A stretch of 64,000 nt of DNA, taken from Dioscorea cayenensis subsp. rotundata. Taxonomy: Eukaryota > Streptophyta > Magnoliopsida > Dioscoreales > Dioscoreaceae. Every line of letters begins with the position of its first letter. The first letter of the stretch is position 1. Positions 12,640 to 23,969 of this stretch are shown piece after piece. Under the pieces are notes generated by a model. That model worked only from the letters and a program-made list of their open reading frames with translations, did not search any database and was not told the origin of the DNA. The stretch lies in NCBI RefSeq assembly GCF_009730915.1, contig NC_052474.1, positions 8,219,501-8,283,500 of the forward strand. Reading direction: 5' to 3'. Position numbers and translations under genes: made by a program.

Positions 12640-13190
12640 AGAGGATGGCTTTTGCAAAACCAGCATTAAGTTAATGCACACCTTCTTGTCATTTTTCCCA
12701 AATGGATATTTTTCAGACATTTTCAGGAGCTACATATTGTTACCTAAAACTTTTACTTTTTTTTTGTTGTAATGTGTTATACAATTAAGGCTTTGGTGTG
12801 CTTAGAGTAATCATCCAGAGTTCTATAGACCTGTTCTTATTTAAATGGTTCCATGAGATAATCCTTCTTTCTTGGCCCCAGGGAGTTCAGCTGGAACCTT
12901 TTGATTTTATTTTTGTTTGATTTAAGTATCAGCTTCACATTTTATGATTATAGGTACACAAAAGTTTGCAAATGTAGTTGTTGATACATTTCAAACTGAT
13001 TGTGGATTAATGAAGCATCAGGAAGTTTTTTTTTTTTTAATGATATATAGTATTACTCAAGTGATTTTAATTATTTGCTTTTCAGTTTGAGTTAGCTTTC
13101 TAACTCAGGCCTGAGTCAAATTTATTACAAGTTAATCCTTACAATTGTTGTCTTTGCAAGTCAATATGTAAATATATTTATGCATATAGA
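12640..13190. other. 3' flank of C2H2 gene
   Basis: T-rich 3'-UTR-like sequence and intergenic DNA; no other gene or repeat recognised. Confidence 0.5.
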
Positions 13191-13202
13191 TAATATATAT
13201 AG

Positions 13203-14152
13203 AGGATGCATCCTCTACCAACGTTCGTTACTATCAACCGTAGGATGTCGTATTGTGCTTATGAATAGTAATACAGTAAAAAGTGGGATGCACAATAATT
13301 TAATCTGAACCATTCAATCAATTTGTGCACAATAGCCGAATAAATCTAAACCGTCGAACACTATTTCTTCTGGACCTACAACAAACATTCTAAAATCCAA
13401 AACTAAACTAATCAACCGACATAACCCATAATTAGCTTTCACTGTAGCTGCTTAATAGTTACTGTGCTTGTCTGTGGACGTTCTACAAACTTCCACAGAT
13501 GGCGTTTCCTCATATATATATATATATATGAGGGTGAGTTTTCTGCATATATTCCTAGATATCTATTTCTCAAACGACCACAAATCATCCACTTTGATGA
13601 GCAATCAGCTCAATAGTAATTGTGAACCATGCCATAAAAATAAATAATTGGGATGACCTCAGTATATACTGTTATAAATAATTGTATAGTGCAAAGTGGG
13701 ATGTATAGTATTTTCATCTCTGTCAATCACAGTCATTGAAACTGATTTGTATCCCTTCTTCCATCGAAAGATTTTTTTTAAAAAAACTGACCGTCCATTT
13801 TTAAACCCAGTACAAGCTTAGCCACAGTTTAAATTTACTGTTGCCCATCTTTTCTCTTCACTTTTGTGCCTCTCTCTCTCTCTTCTGTTTTTTTTTATCA
13901 GAACCATTTGATCATCATCGCAACATTAGCGTAGTCAATCACAGCTATTGAAGTTGATTTGAAACCCCTTTCCTTGGCAAGACTTTTTAAAAAATCACTG
14001 ACCACTCGTTTTCAAATTCAGTATAAGCTTAACCAATGTTTAGATTTACTGTTGACCATCCTCTCTCTTCGCTCTTGTGCCTGTCTCTCTTTTTTGTGTT
14101 CTCTCTTATTTTTGCTTTATTTGCATACACTCTACGAACGTCGGCAAAGGAC
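13203..14152. mobile_element. MITE-like composite with inverted ends
   Basis: The left end (GATGCATCCTCTACCAACG and on) and the inverted right end (GATACGTCCTTTGCCGACG and on) match at about 19 of 24 positions. Inside, related sub-blocks recur: GTGGGATGCACAATA near 13286 and GTGGGATGTATAGTA near 13697, plus two CT-rich stretches ending in ACTCTACGAACG-like sequence. A relative lies at about 56876-57145. Probably two or more nested copies of one non-coding DNA-transposon family. No target duplication identified. Confidence 0.5.
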
Positions 14153-14760
14153 GTATCACCAATGTATATATATATTTCTGCATGACATTCATAATCAATG
14201 GCCAAATAATGTACTCTCAATAACCATTTTTTTGTAATAAACTACTGATAATGAATAAATAGTCTCTCTGAAGTTAAAATATTCACACAAAAAAAAACCT
14301 CATCTTTGATTATTCCCATAGGGTCCTTTTTTTTCTAACAGACTAATTTTCAGACCTTCTGACATAAACATGTTTGATGTTGACTAAAGGTAGCTGATGT
14401 TTTAAAGCAGAAACACATAATTTTATACAAGAATGTCAAATTTTAAGCGGAAACTCATAATATTAAACAAGAAAAGGTAACATATTAAGTGAATACTTAT
14501 GTGATTACCTGTAAACATGTAATGTTAAAAAAAACTATAAATATTAAGCGGGGAGTACATGTTGTAAGAATAAACTGAATGAGTAAGTTACAGAAAACCG
14601 AAAAGAAAGTGTACTGAAAAAAGAAAAAAAAAAGGGTTTGTCTAGAAAATTCAAATGTGAAAGGGTTTGTTTGGGAAATTCAAATGTCAAAGGGTCTGGG
14701 ATGTTTTGACACTATCAAGGATTTATAATTCATTTTCTCATAAATTTAATAACCAACCAT
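14153..14760. other. Intergenic AT-rich DNA
   Basis: No coding, RNA or bounded repeat feature recognised. Two similar GGGTTTGTYTRGRAAATTC segments (about 14634 and 14662) form a short tandem duplication. Confidence 0.5.
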
Positions 14761-14879
14761 TATCTATCTTGAAATAATTTCAGCGCACTAGAGTAATTTC
14801 ACTAGTGATTCACACATTGGGGGAGTCAAACCTTCAACCTCTGGTACGGGCATAATACTGAAAAGTAATTCCTTCCATA

Positions 14880-15790
14880 CCGAAAAATTAATTATAAGAA
14901 CCAATTTAAGTCTTAGATTTCAAAAAGGATGTCTACTAGTGCAGTTCCTATAAACTACATAAACAATAAGAAACTCCATGTTTATATTATTTACCAGTCA
15001 GATAATCTCATTTTCATGCCTCCTGAAAGAAGCTAATCTTTAAATCTGGCTCTTCCACTAATTCTTAATCAAATTTGTTATCTACGAAATAATGAATTTA
15101 CTAATGAGTTTCTAATATGAATTACTCAAGATAATAAAAAGGAGGCTACAAAAATGCTAATCAACTTGAAATCAGTTAAGCATATTGTTTTTTTGTCAAG
15201 ATGAACGGCTATGCCGCTAACAAAGGCAGGGGCATGCACAAATTTCGGCGGAACAAATAAAGGTGAGCCCACGTACACGGCACTGAGACCACTCGCATAT
15301 AACCACTAATACTCACAAAAATGTATCCTCAACCATGATTCAAACTCTCGTCACTTGTAAAGAGTTTTTAATGGAGACCCGGCTACAAATAAATCACTTG
15401 ATCATTGATCAGTTAAGCATATTGTTGACCACCACCAAATAGACCATAACTCACTGGATTGTTGCAACTCACTAATAGTATCATCCATAACTCACTTGTT
15501 CCCCATTGCTTAATTTTCGGCCAACAAAATCACCTGCTGCATCAATCTTACCTAAACTATGCTAAAAATAAAGTTCTTAAGTGCCTCTTAAGAGGCCCAG
15601 GCAGAGTAAGTTCAAGATTAATGGCAAAATAAGCCTAAAATTAAAGGAGCTGAATGCATAACACAGTTATCACAATGCAACTTCAAACCATGTAAAAGTA
15701 AACACTATTAACCAAATTTGGAATTACATCATAAGCATCAGAACCTGCAGCAGAAATAGCCTGGGAGTAAAGTAAGCTAAAGTATACAAT
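14880..15790 (+). repeat. Segmental duplication, left copy (partner 23265-23969)
   Basis: The order of matching blocks (AAGAACCAATTTAAGTCTTAG; AAATTTGTTATCTACGAAATAA; CAACAAAATCA; AGAAATAGCCTGGGA and others) is the same in both places. The left copy contains the SINE at 15190-15407, which the right copy lacks. The duplicated DNA is LIG6 intron sequence. The right copy runs straight into the assembly gap. Confidence 0.85.
15190..15407 (-). mobile_element. SINE S1 with 19-bp target duplication
   Basis: Flanked by perfect direct repeats ATCAGTTAAGCATATTGTT at 15171-15189 and 15408-15426. The paralogous site near 23563 has one copy of this sequence and no element, so insertion followed the segmental duplication. 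Minus orientation: the T-run at 15190 is the tail, and a box-B-like GATTCAAACTCTC complement lies near 15337. Same family as S2 and S3 (shared GGCATGCACAA and CATATAACCACT-like blocks). Confidence 0.88.
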
Positions 15791-16540
15791 CTTTCAGTCA
15801 CTGATGAACATTAACCAGCAAATATGCAGATAGAACGTTTGTAGCTGAAACATCCTCTGTAAAAACCCCAGACACACAATGTAACAAATATCTGCATTTT
15901 CTTAACATCGACATACAATAAGCATTCACAATGTCATGAAATCTCAAGCAAAATCTTTTCTTTTTCCAACAACAACAATAGCAATCAGGAATAAATTTTT
16001 CGCCCTTTAATTCTTTTCACAGTTTTCACAACATACTCAACAGATTCATATTGAGATGGAAACACATACTTCAGATTGCAGTAACTTGTTTCGAAGAAAA
16101 CAGCATGTATGTATATACCTCTCAGAGCGAAGCTCATCAGTGTAACGGGGCAATGGTTGGCATCCATGGCAGCTACATCACAGCCATTAATATCTCAATA
16201 GTCTCACCAAGAGACAATGAGGCAACAAAGAAAGGAGGAACTTCGAGAATATTTCTACAAGCAAACATGCACTGATCTCAGAGCAAAAAAAAATACATAC
16301 TGATTCTTGGTGCATGATACTGATTGGTCAAGATGAAGGACATATCAATGGAGCATGATACTGATTCTCTTTGTCTATGGCCTCTTTCCCTCTCATTATA
16401 AGCTCTTACAATCACATAGCATTGCAAAGATCACCTCATAGATTAGTCCAAATATAGAAAAGTTGAGAAGTTGATGTATATCATTTGTACATGCTACAAA
16501 TTGCCTCTTTGCCATACCATCATCATCTTCTTGCTGGCCA

Positions 16541-16758
16541 AGATGAGCAGTTAGGTCATTAAGAAAAGTATGAGTGTGCACAAGCCTCTGCGGAGCAAGT
16601 GGGGGCGGGCCGTGCACACATGGGTGCTGAGACCATCCGCACACAACCACTACTCACACTTCCAAAAATGTACCCTCACCCATAATTCGAACTCTCACCA
16701 CTTGTGAAAGGTTCTAATGGGAATCTGACTACGAATAGACTGCTTGGTCGTTGGTGCT
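16541..16758 (-). mobile_element. SINE S2 (same family as S1 and S3)
   Basis: Shares with S3 the blocks GCACACATGGGTGCTG and ACCATCCGCACA (here on plus, inverted in S3), a box-B-like AATTCGAACTCTC and the terminal GGTCGTTGG. Lies between the LIG6 relic and the start of MATE relic D, 26 bp upstream of that relic's ATG. No clear target duplication read. Confidence 0.75.
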
Positions 16759-16784
16759 TGCTCTTTCATCTTTAAGCTCTAGAG

Positions 16785-17900
16785 ATGGTGGATGAATTGG
16801 GATTGGAAGAGAGGGTTAATGGAAGAGGCCATATGGTGATAGAAGCCAAAAGGCAGTTATGGTTACCAGGGCCTCTAATAATTGCAAGTATATTGGAGAA
16901 GCTCATCCAAATTATCTCTCTCATGTTGTCAACGACCAAATGATCTATTGGTATATGGGTCGCTGATAGAGCTCTTCATTGAGTGGTGAGAGTTCAATTC
17001 TCGGCTGAGGGCACATTTCTGAGAGATGTGAGCGGTGGTTATGTGCGGATGGTCCCAGCACCCATGTGTGCAATGGCCCCGCCTCCACTTTCTCCACCGA
17101 GACTTGTGCATGCCCCTGACGGTTTAGCATGGCCTTCGGACTGTCTGTTCCTCTTGTCAAAAATAATTAATTAATTAATTAATTAATTAAATTAAATTAA
17201 ATTAAATTAAATTATCTCTCTAATGTTTGTTGGCCATCTTGGAGAGCCTCCTCTCTCTGGTGCTTCCATGGCTGCTTCTTTTGTTGCTGTCACTGGCTTC
17301 AGCTTGTTGGTATTATGGTATATATATTTATCTGTCTTTCTTTATATTTTTCTGTTTATTTTCTTTCCCAACTTCTATACATTATATATTATGTAGTTCT
17401 CTGTTTCTCAAATGAGAAAGCCTGTTGCTAGCATGAAGGAATTGATTAAATCTAATATATAATGATGCTTACCTAAGATTGAGTCCATCTAAAAATTCAT
17501 AAGATATGACTCTCTCATGCAACAATAGCCTAATCAATAATTTGAATGCTGGGAGCCTCATTGAGTTTCCAAATGAGATGCCAACCAAGTCAGGGAAGAA
17601 ACTGCTTACCTAGCCCACTTAAAACTTCAAAGGAGATTTTGTTACTAATAATTGAGGTAGGGAATTAATTAAACCCAGTAATTCTCATTGACTTGATTAA
17701 TAAAATCCTATATCAAGAATAGACAAGTTCAACCAAGGATATAATATGCGTATGGAATTCATATTCACATAATTTTGTTTGATTGTTTATATCACAGTTG
17801 GCAATGAGGAGTGCAATTGATACTTTATTTGAACAAGTCTTTAGCGTAAAACAATGATATTTATTAGCCATTTACCTATAAACAACAGCCATGCTTGTTT
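16785..17900 (+). pseudogene. MATE transporter relic, copy D (exon 1 and start of exon 2)
   Basis: An ATG at 16785 opens a MATE-type first exon: acidic leader, then KRQLWLPGPLIIASILEKLI and ISLM (to about 16927). A SINE with a 19-bp target duplication interrupts it. The exon resumes at about 17209 with ISLMFVGHLGEPPLSGASM and VAVTGFSLL, ending at a good GT donor at 17310. The intron matches bases 55-115 of the window. Exon 2 is recognisable only as a decayed piece (about 17800-17900) with stops. This relic shows what the missing first exon of the MATE gene at the left edge should look like. Confidence 0.85.
16928..17208 (+). mobile_element. SINE S3 inside MATE exon 1, with (AATTA)n tail
   Basis: Flanked by AAATTATCTCTCTCATGTT at 16909-16927 and the same sequence with one mismatch at 17209-17227. 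The tRNA-like head has a box A region near 16940-16970 and box B GAGTTCAATTCTC near 16988. The body carries the family's GTGCGGATGGTCCCAGCAC block, and the 3' tail is a simple AATTA/AAATT repeat (17163-17208). The open frame across the element is incidental. Confidence 0.88.
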
Positions 17901-17904
17901 CTAA

Positions 17905-18240
17905 AGAAAAACATGAACATCTCACATGAGATTTGATACCAATAAACCAAAAAATGATTGGTCAAATTTAACACAATTATTTCAAAAATGTTATTATTAA
18001 AATGCTCCATACGCAAAGCTCTAGCACCACATGCAAAACCCTACTTTTAAAGTCATAAAAAGGGCAAGCTCAACAACATTTATGTTTTCATCTCACATGA
18101 GTTAAAATTCAAATACACCTTTTCAATAAAAACATAAGCATTCAACGCAATTGATTTAATGCCAATTGACCAAATGATTATTAACCAAATTTACCATAAT
18201 TATTTTTGGGACAGAAAGGGGAAAAAACTATCATTTTTAA
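17905..18240 (+). repeat. Diverged direct repeat downstream of LIG6
   Basis: Two related stretches, about 17908-17995 and 18090-18210, share CATCTCACATGAG, a CCAAT..ACCAAA..ATGATT block and AAATTTA-CA-AATTATTT. Origin unknown. No gene in 17900-18535. Confidence 0.5.
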
Positions 18241-18539
18241 AAAATTTCCTCCGCAATAAAGGGATTATAACACTATACGGTGTTTAACTTATAAAAGATG
18301 TTAAGAGTAGACGCTAATTCATACATATACACACAAATATATAACAAAACCTATTTCTTTCTTTCCTCTATGCTCCAACTGTTTGAAGGTATCATCCATG
18401 GAGCAATAAATTGAAGAAAAAAAGAGAACAAAAAGGACATACATCAACTTTATAAAGCACACATCCTGCAATTTACAAAACCAAGCAAAACACAACCCAT
18501 TACAACTAGAATAAACATGCTAGGCCTGATAGTTACTAG

Positions 18540-21500
18540 TCAATCCCTCTTGACATCATTGTTCACATTCATCTTTCGCGTCTGAGAATTAAACATGCAA
18601 GCAATATCCTCCGCTGTGCTACAATCCTCCGGCTTTCTATCTAAAACTGAGCAGACATACCTTGGAAGTCTCACAGAAATACCTCGTGATGGATGAACTA
18701 GACCCATTGCGGCATGGTGAACCGGAGATATAGTCAAGTCTGTTTGACAGTTTCCATGATAGATTATTAGCTACACAAGCTGAAATTCTGTTGAAGAAAG
18801 GAAAAGTGATGTTTATTAGATATACCAGCCCCGCGTATTTCCCAAACAAGTTCAGGGGAGAACCACAGGTCAGGTGATTCATCTGTTTGATAGTATGGTG
18901 GTTTTTTGGACAATATCTTCTCACCGGAAAAGAATTCCTTCATCTGCAAGTACGCATTAATCAATCGCCATTTAGCTGATTATGGCAACGCAGTGATCAA
19001 AATGAGCAGAAGCTGATGAGGTTTTGAAATCTATAGTTTGATATGTTTTAAATGCAACATCATAAGCTTAAACCTTCTTCATCATTGAAACTAACTACAT
19101 TGGCTAACTAAAGGGTGCTTCACCACAGAGATGGTACAATAGTAATAGTGTTCTATGCATATAACTAGTACTTACCTCCTTGTAAAATGAGTCTGTAAAG
19201 CCAGTCATCACTCTGCACACACTTTGATATTCTTCAGCATCAGGATTGTAGCATGCCATTAGAAACGGACTATACCTGAAATATGAGATTGTCAGATAAT
19301 CATCCTGTGTGAAATGCAGTAACTTAGAAGAGAAATAGCACAAGATTCAAACCATCCCGCTTTCCGGCCATTCCCGTGCCAACCACCAATTGGGACCAAG
19401 TCAAGGCTATCACCAACTCCTTCAATATAATCACGTTTGACCTGAAAGAGATGCAAAATGAGTCCAATTATAGGCATTAGTAAAGGATGAACTGTATTTT
19501 TCATACATAAATTTACATAATTAAATTTGTACCTTTAGCCAGGCATCGCTCCGCTTTGATGCAGTATATCCGGCATCCACATCGAGAGATTTCGCCATTA
19601 TTCCTTCACATGAAGAGCTACATGCATCCTGGAAAAATGACGTTATTCTACTCAATGTGCTCTCATCACTGCGGCCAGCCTCATCAGACTCCACCTATAT
19701 TGAGGCAGATATAAAGCTTAGATTCTCATACTTTCATCTTCCTTTTAAATGTTCCCTCACATTTATCAAATTACAATGCTATTTGATCATCATCTTCATA
19801 AGATAGATATTGGATGATGAAATTAGTTAAGGTGTGCTTTGACCAACTTAGGTGAAGCATATTATCATAAACATAAAGCCAGGAAAGGAAATGGAGTGGT
19901 TTTTCAATCTGTTTGTGAGTGCCTGTGGTTTCAACAAACCCTCAGTTATTTGCATAAAGAAGGCATTACGTTGGCCTTTTACCTGAAAAAATGTGAAGGT
20001 TGAGATAGATTTCTAAGCTCCTATTACAGGATGTCATCTTTGTTCCTTTAAAAAATTCAGCTCTATGGGTAGGGAAGTCCCTGTCTCTTACCAAGATGGA
20101 AAGACCCTTCTTTTCAGGGGCTTGCCAGTGATTTTGGGTTCTAAGAAATCTAGTATGGACAACCAAGACAGAGGTTACACGTGTCAATCAGAAGTTCTTT
20201 AGATGCAATTGCCCTGCATCATCTAGCCTGCATAACCACATTATAAAATTACAAGACAGCGCATTGAAAGTTATGCATTTATTTATCTTCAGATTTCTCC
20301 ACATTCTAACCCAGTCAAACAAAAACTCAGTAATCCTATTAAGATATTAAAGATCAGCAAAGTCAGATAAGGCCAACCATATGGGCTGATCATAATAATC
20401 TATGGCTCTCACCTACCTTCAATGAAGGATCCCTTTTGGAATCATATCCATTTCGGTCAAGATGTTATCAACATAATATTGAAATAAATAAATAAATAAA
20501 TAAAAAAAGTCTAAGAGGGAAGGGAATCTTACAAAAGCATCATCTTCAATGTTGAGAGCATACTTAAATAAAAAAAAATAAAAAACAACAACAACGTGAC
20601 ACAAGAAACATACTCACAGTGAATTCCTTGGCATATTCCAAGTAACCCAACTTTTCTTCAAGGAACAAATCTTTCAAGTCTGCAACATTAAAGTAAGACC
20701 AAATGGAACTTCACAAAATATTGCATGCAATATCAGATAATCGCTTTCTAGGTCTACAAGAAAAAAGGAAAATACTAGCTAGACAAGGATGTCTGTTCAG
20801 AAATGGAGAACGTACAATTCCTCCTTTGGCGTAATGGATAAGCCAACAACCTGGAACAAGAATGTTTAACAGCATAATGTCAAAATAACCTGCTATTATC
20901 ACTTAAAAATAGACTTGATTTAATAACTCACAAGAAAAGCACAAAAATAAAACCTAAGCAACACATAAAATATCTATTTTAGAAAAGCACATAATAAAAT
21001 GATAAACCATCTAATTTATTTGCTAAAACAAATAATAGGCATCTCATTTCTAGCTGGCTCTTAAATCCAAAAAATTCTCATGTACACGCAATCAACTTTT
21101 TTGTTAAAATAAAATAACAGAACTAGATGAACCAAGAACAACATGCTCTAGCTAGAAGAAACTCTAATTTTTACACCTCACTCAAACTTCCAAAAATTCT
21201 TCACGTTACATACTTAGGTACTCTGACGAGAGTCTGACATGTCCATTGGAATTGGAAGTACGAGTTTGAAAATTCAAATTTTTAGCAACACCTTTCACCC
21301 AGCTGCTTTGCAATTGTAATAAGTTTTATAGGATACAACTAACATGCTTAGCAGCCCAACCCACACAGTCAACCTAAACTCCTACCCAACTTGCATATCC
21401 TCCTGATCCATCAGCCCTGCCAATTGAAGGGATGAAAGCTACTTTAATTTTATCAACTATACGAGCAACTGCCTGCCTGGAAAGGCTCAACATATAAAGA

Positions 21501-23173
21501 TTGAAATAATAGGAACTTCCAAGTGATCAAAGTACAAACATCAAACAAGCGCTTTCAGTATGGATACACCAATTTTAATGGAAAATAATGTAAAGCATCA
21601 GATTTGCAAGAGTATCCACATAAAATCAGAATGAGACAACAAAGAGAGCTTTAGAAGCATACCGTTCCCCATTAAAAAACATGATGTCAAAGACGAAGAT
21701 GCATATGTCAACCTGCAAGTTCATGCATCTGCTTATGAATACAATAAACCCAAACAAAGTAATTGTTTTGCATATTTGGACACAATAGATACTGGAGGAC
21801 CAATCAGTTGAGTAATGATCATAAATTCAGTTCAAATATGCCAAATAGGCTCTGACTGGCTGGTAATAATTAGAAATTGCAAATTAAATGGGCGGTGACA
21901 GCAACAGTAAAACTCATGGGAATATAACCAACATTGATGGGGTAGTACAACTCCTAGGGATTGGAACTAAACATTGAAGCGAGAATTTTGTTCCAGTAAT
22001 TCGCTGATTGGACACATCATAATAAATCAGGCTAGATATAGTTCATAAGCAGCAACAATAACTGGCTGATTACCACAACTAGGCTGGACAGACTCCAAGT
22101 CACACATATTTTACACATTTAATTTTGTTATTTGACTTATGCAAACAGATTTCAATAAAAGGCAATTGCAGCCACAACCATGAAAGACTTATATTTTAAG
22201 CACTTTTGTGTTTTAAAAAAAAAAATTAAAGTTGGAATTTAAATGTTGAAATACCTTGATGCTATCCATGGATATTGAAGAATTTTTACTACCTCGTTCT
22301 CGTGATGATAGCTCTTGGAAAGACATTAGCTTGTTCCCAATCTTCCTATCAACTCCAACAATCTGAGTTCAACAATCAATTTGTGGTTGGTGAAAATATT
22401 ATCGATCTTGTAAGCAATACATTAGTAATGAATTGAATTTAATAATATTCTCAATTTATTACCTCAGCATCTATTATGAAAGTTGAAACAGCAGGTTTAC
22501 AAAATTCTTTGATTATATTTATCAAATCAGGGAATCTTGCTGTTGTTTCTTTCATTTGTCGTGAAAAAACTTTTACAGATCCATCAGCTAGTCTATGAAT
22601 CTGGGCGCGTTGACCATCATATCTATGAGAGAATAGAACAGAGTCAAAACGCTTGCTAATCACCATGTCTCGACAAAGTTGCTGGGTTAAACTTATCATC
22701 CGATTCAATCATTTCAATAACACATAAGAGTTTATTAGTCCTTATATCTACTCACATAATGTTGTTTGTTATTAAATTATCTTTTTCCGAGATTTAATTA
22801 TTATTATGCAACTTCCAATAAATTTGTGTACTCAATAAATAATTTCTATCTTCTAATGAAATAAAAGATAAGAATCTTGAGTTAAATCAACACTATCAAA
22901 ATCACAACTTCATTTGAAATGCTACACATACTTGAATTCACATGTGAATGCTCTACCCTGAAATAATTTCAGCACTTGAGTGATCCCATTGGTTATTCTG
23001 CAGCAGGAAATATGCCATTCAATCTAGCTTATGAGTGAGGGCACATTCAGCAGTAAATTTAAAGAATGCCTACCTAGCAAGCATAGGGGAATAGGTGTGC
23101 CTGGAAGCATTGCCAAAGATATTACTGAAAAATTTAATTCCTTTGTTTTAACAGAGCGAGGGATAAGCAAATC
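18540..23173 (-). CDS. LIG6: DNA ligase 6-like ATP-dependent DNA ligase, C-terminal two thirds
   Basis: ATP-dependent DNA ligase of the plant LIG6 type, which seals nicks through a lysyl-AMP intermediate in DNA repair. Minus-strand exons: 23074-23173, 22932-22997, 22463-22622, 22255-22362, 21663-21712, 20618-20679, 19533-19694, 19353-19441, 19176-19275, 18826-18943 and 18540-18738. Nucleotidyltransferase motifs are present: K-YDGQRAQIH (the catalytic Lys codon is split across an intron), IIDAE, FDIMFFNG, EGIMAKSLD and SDAWLKVKRDY. The C-terminal OB-fold part ends HPSRGISVRLPR ... CSTAEDIA. About eight codons between exons 21663 and 20679 could not be placed; a mini-exon near 20715-20747 (PRKRLSDI) is possible. 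One base is missing in a C-run near 23083, where PIPPMLAR is expected, shifting the frame. Upstream exons must lie in the gap or are absent. Confidence 0.82.
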
Positions 23174-23264
23174 CTGTCCACAAAACAAAAAGAATGGTGT
23201 ATGTTTATATTACCAACAATCATATACATGAAAAGTCGCTAGATGGGCACAAAACAACATAAAT

Positions 23265-23969
23265 AAGAACCGATTTACATCTTAGATTTTAAAAAGGTAG
23301 TGCAGCTATTGCAAACTATATAAACAACAAGAAACTCGATATTTTTATGGTTTACCATGGTTTACACCACAGATGGTCTCACACTTATACCTTCTGAAAG
23401 ATGCTATCTTCAATCTAGTGCTTCTACCTATTCTTGAAATCAAATTTGTTGTTTACAAATAATGAATTTTACTAATAAGATTCATATGAATTACTCAAGA
23501 TATATATAGGCTACAATATGATGGCTTATAAATGCTCATCTACTCAAAAAGCGTTAAGCATATTGTGTAACCACCAATAGCCTATAACTCATTAGATTGC
23601 CACAACTTCACTAATAGTGTCATCAATTACTCACTAGCTCCCCATGATTAATCTGGGGCCAACAAAATCATCATCCACGAATCACTTGCTTCATCATATA
23701 CTTAAAAATATACCAAAAATAAAGAAGTTCTTTAGTGTCATCGACTTGAGGCTCCAGCCAGACTAAAGTTCAGGATTATCGACCAAAAATGAACATAGAG
23801 AGAGGCATACATAATACAGGTGTTGGCAAGACAACTACAAACCATGTAAGTAAATACTACTAACCAAATTTGAGTTACATCATAAGGTCCGAATGCAAGG
23901 GTAGAAATAGCCTGGGAAGAAGTAAGCTAAAGTAAACTACAGTATACAATTTAAAATGATCTATTTTAA
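23265..23969 (+). repeat. Segmental duplication, right copy (partner 14880-15790)
   Basis: Non-coding DNA upstream of the ligase exons, collinear with 14880-15790 and lacking the SINE. It is cut off by the gap, so the counterpart of the SNM1-like exons (which in the left copy start ~200 bp beyond the duplication) would fall inside the Ns. Confidence 0.85.

Larger units (their letters stand above)
14763..16175 (-). pseudogene. Partial broken copy of the DNA ligase 6 gene
   Basis: Reading right to left: a short block with DANHCP followed, after a putative intron, by FFETSYCNLKYVFPSQYESV (about 15990-16165). These resemble the SNM1/beta-CASP nuclease-like N-terminal domain found in plant DNA ligase 6. 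Then about 1 kb of non-coding DNA nearly identical in order to 23265-23969. Then decayed versions of the two ligase exons that are better preserved at 23074-23173 and 22932-22997. In the latter relic (about 14763-14815) an extra base breaks the frame. The Gly after HCP in the SNM1 motif is lost. Most of the gene between the nuclease-like and ligase parts is absent. A SINE later inserted at 15190-15407. Not functional. Confidence 0.75.

Noticed and set aside
16983-17174. Small coding frame with Pro/Met-rich product
   Set aside because: It lies entirely inside SINE S3 and has no family resemblance.
22616-22680. Loss of the ligase catalytic lysine (reading HRYDGQR straight through)
   Set aside because: An acceptor AG sits just before ATATGATGG, and the upstream exon ends in TTCAA, so splicing gives F-K-Y-D-G with the Lys intact.
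22735-22765. A broken CEYK exon (TGTGAGTAGATATAAG)
   Set aside because: The real exon encoding TCEF-K is at 22932-22997 with correct splice sites; this match is chance.
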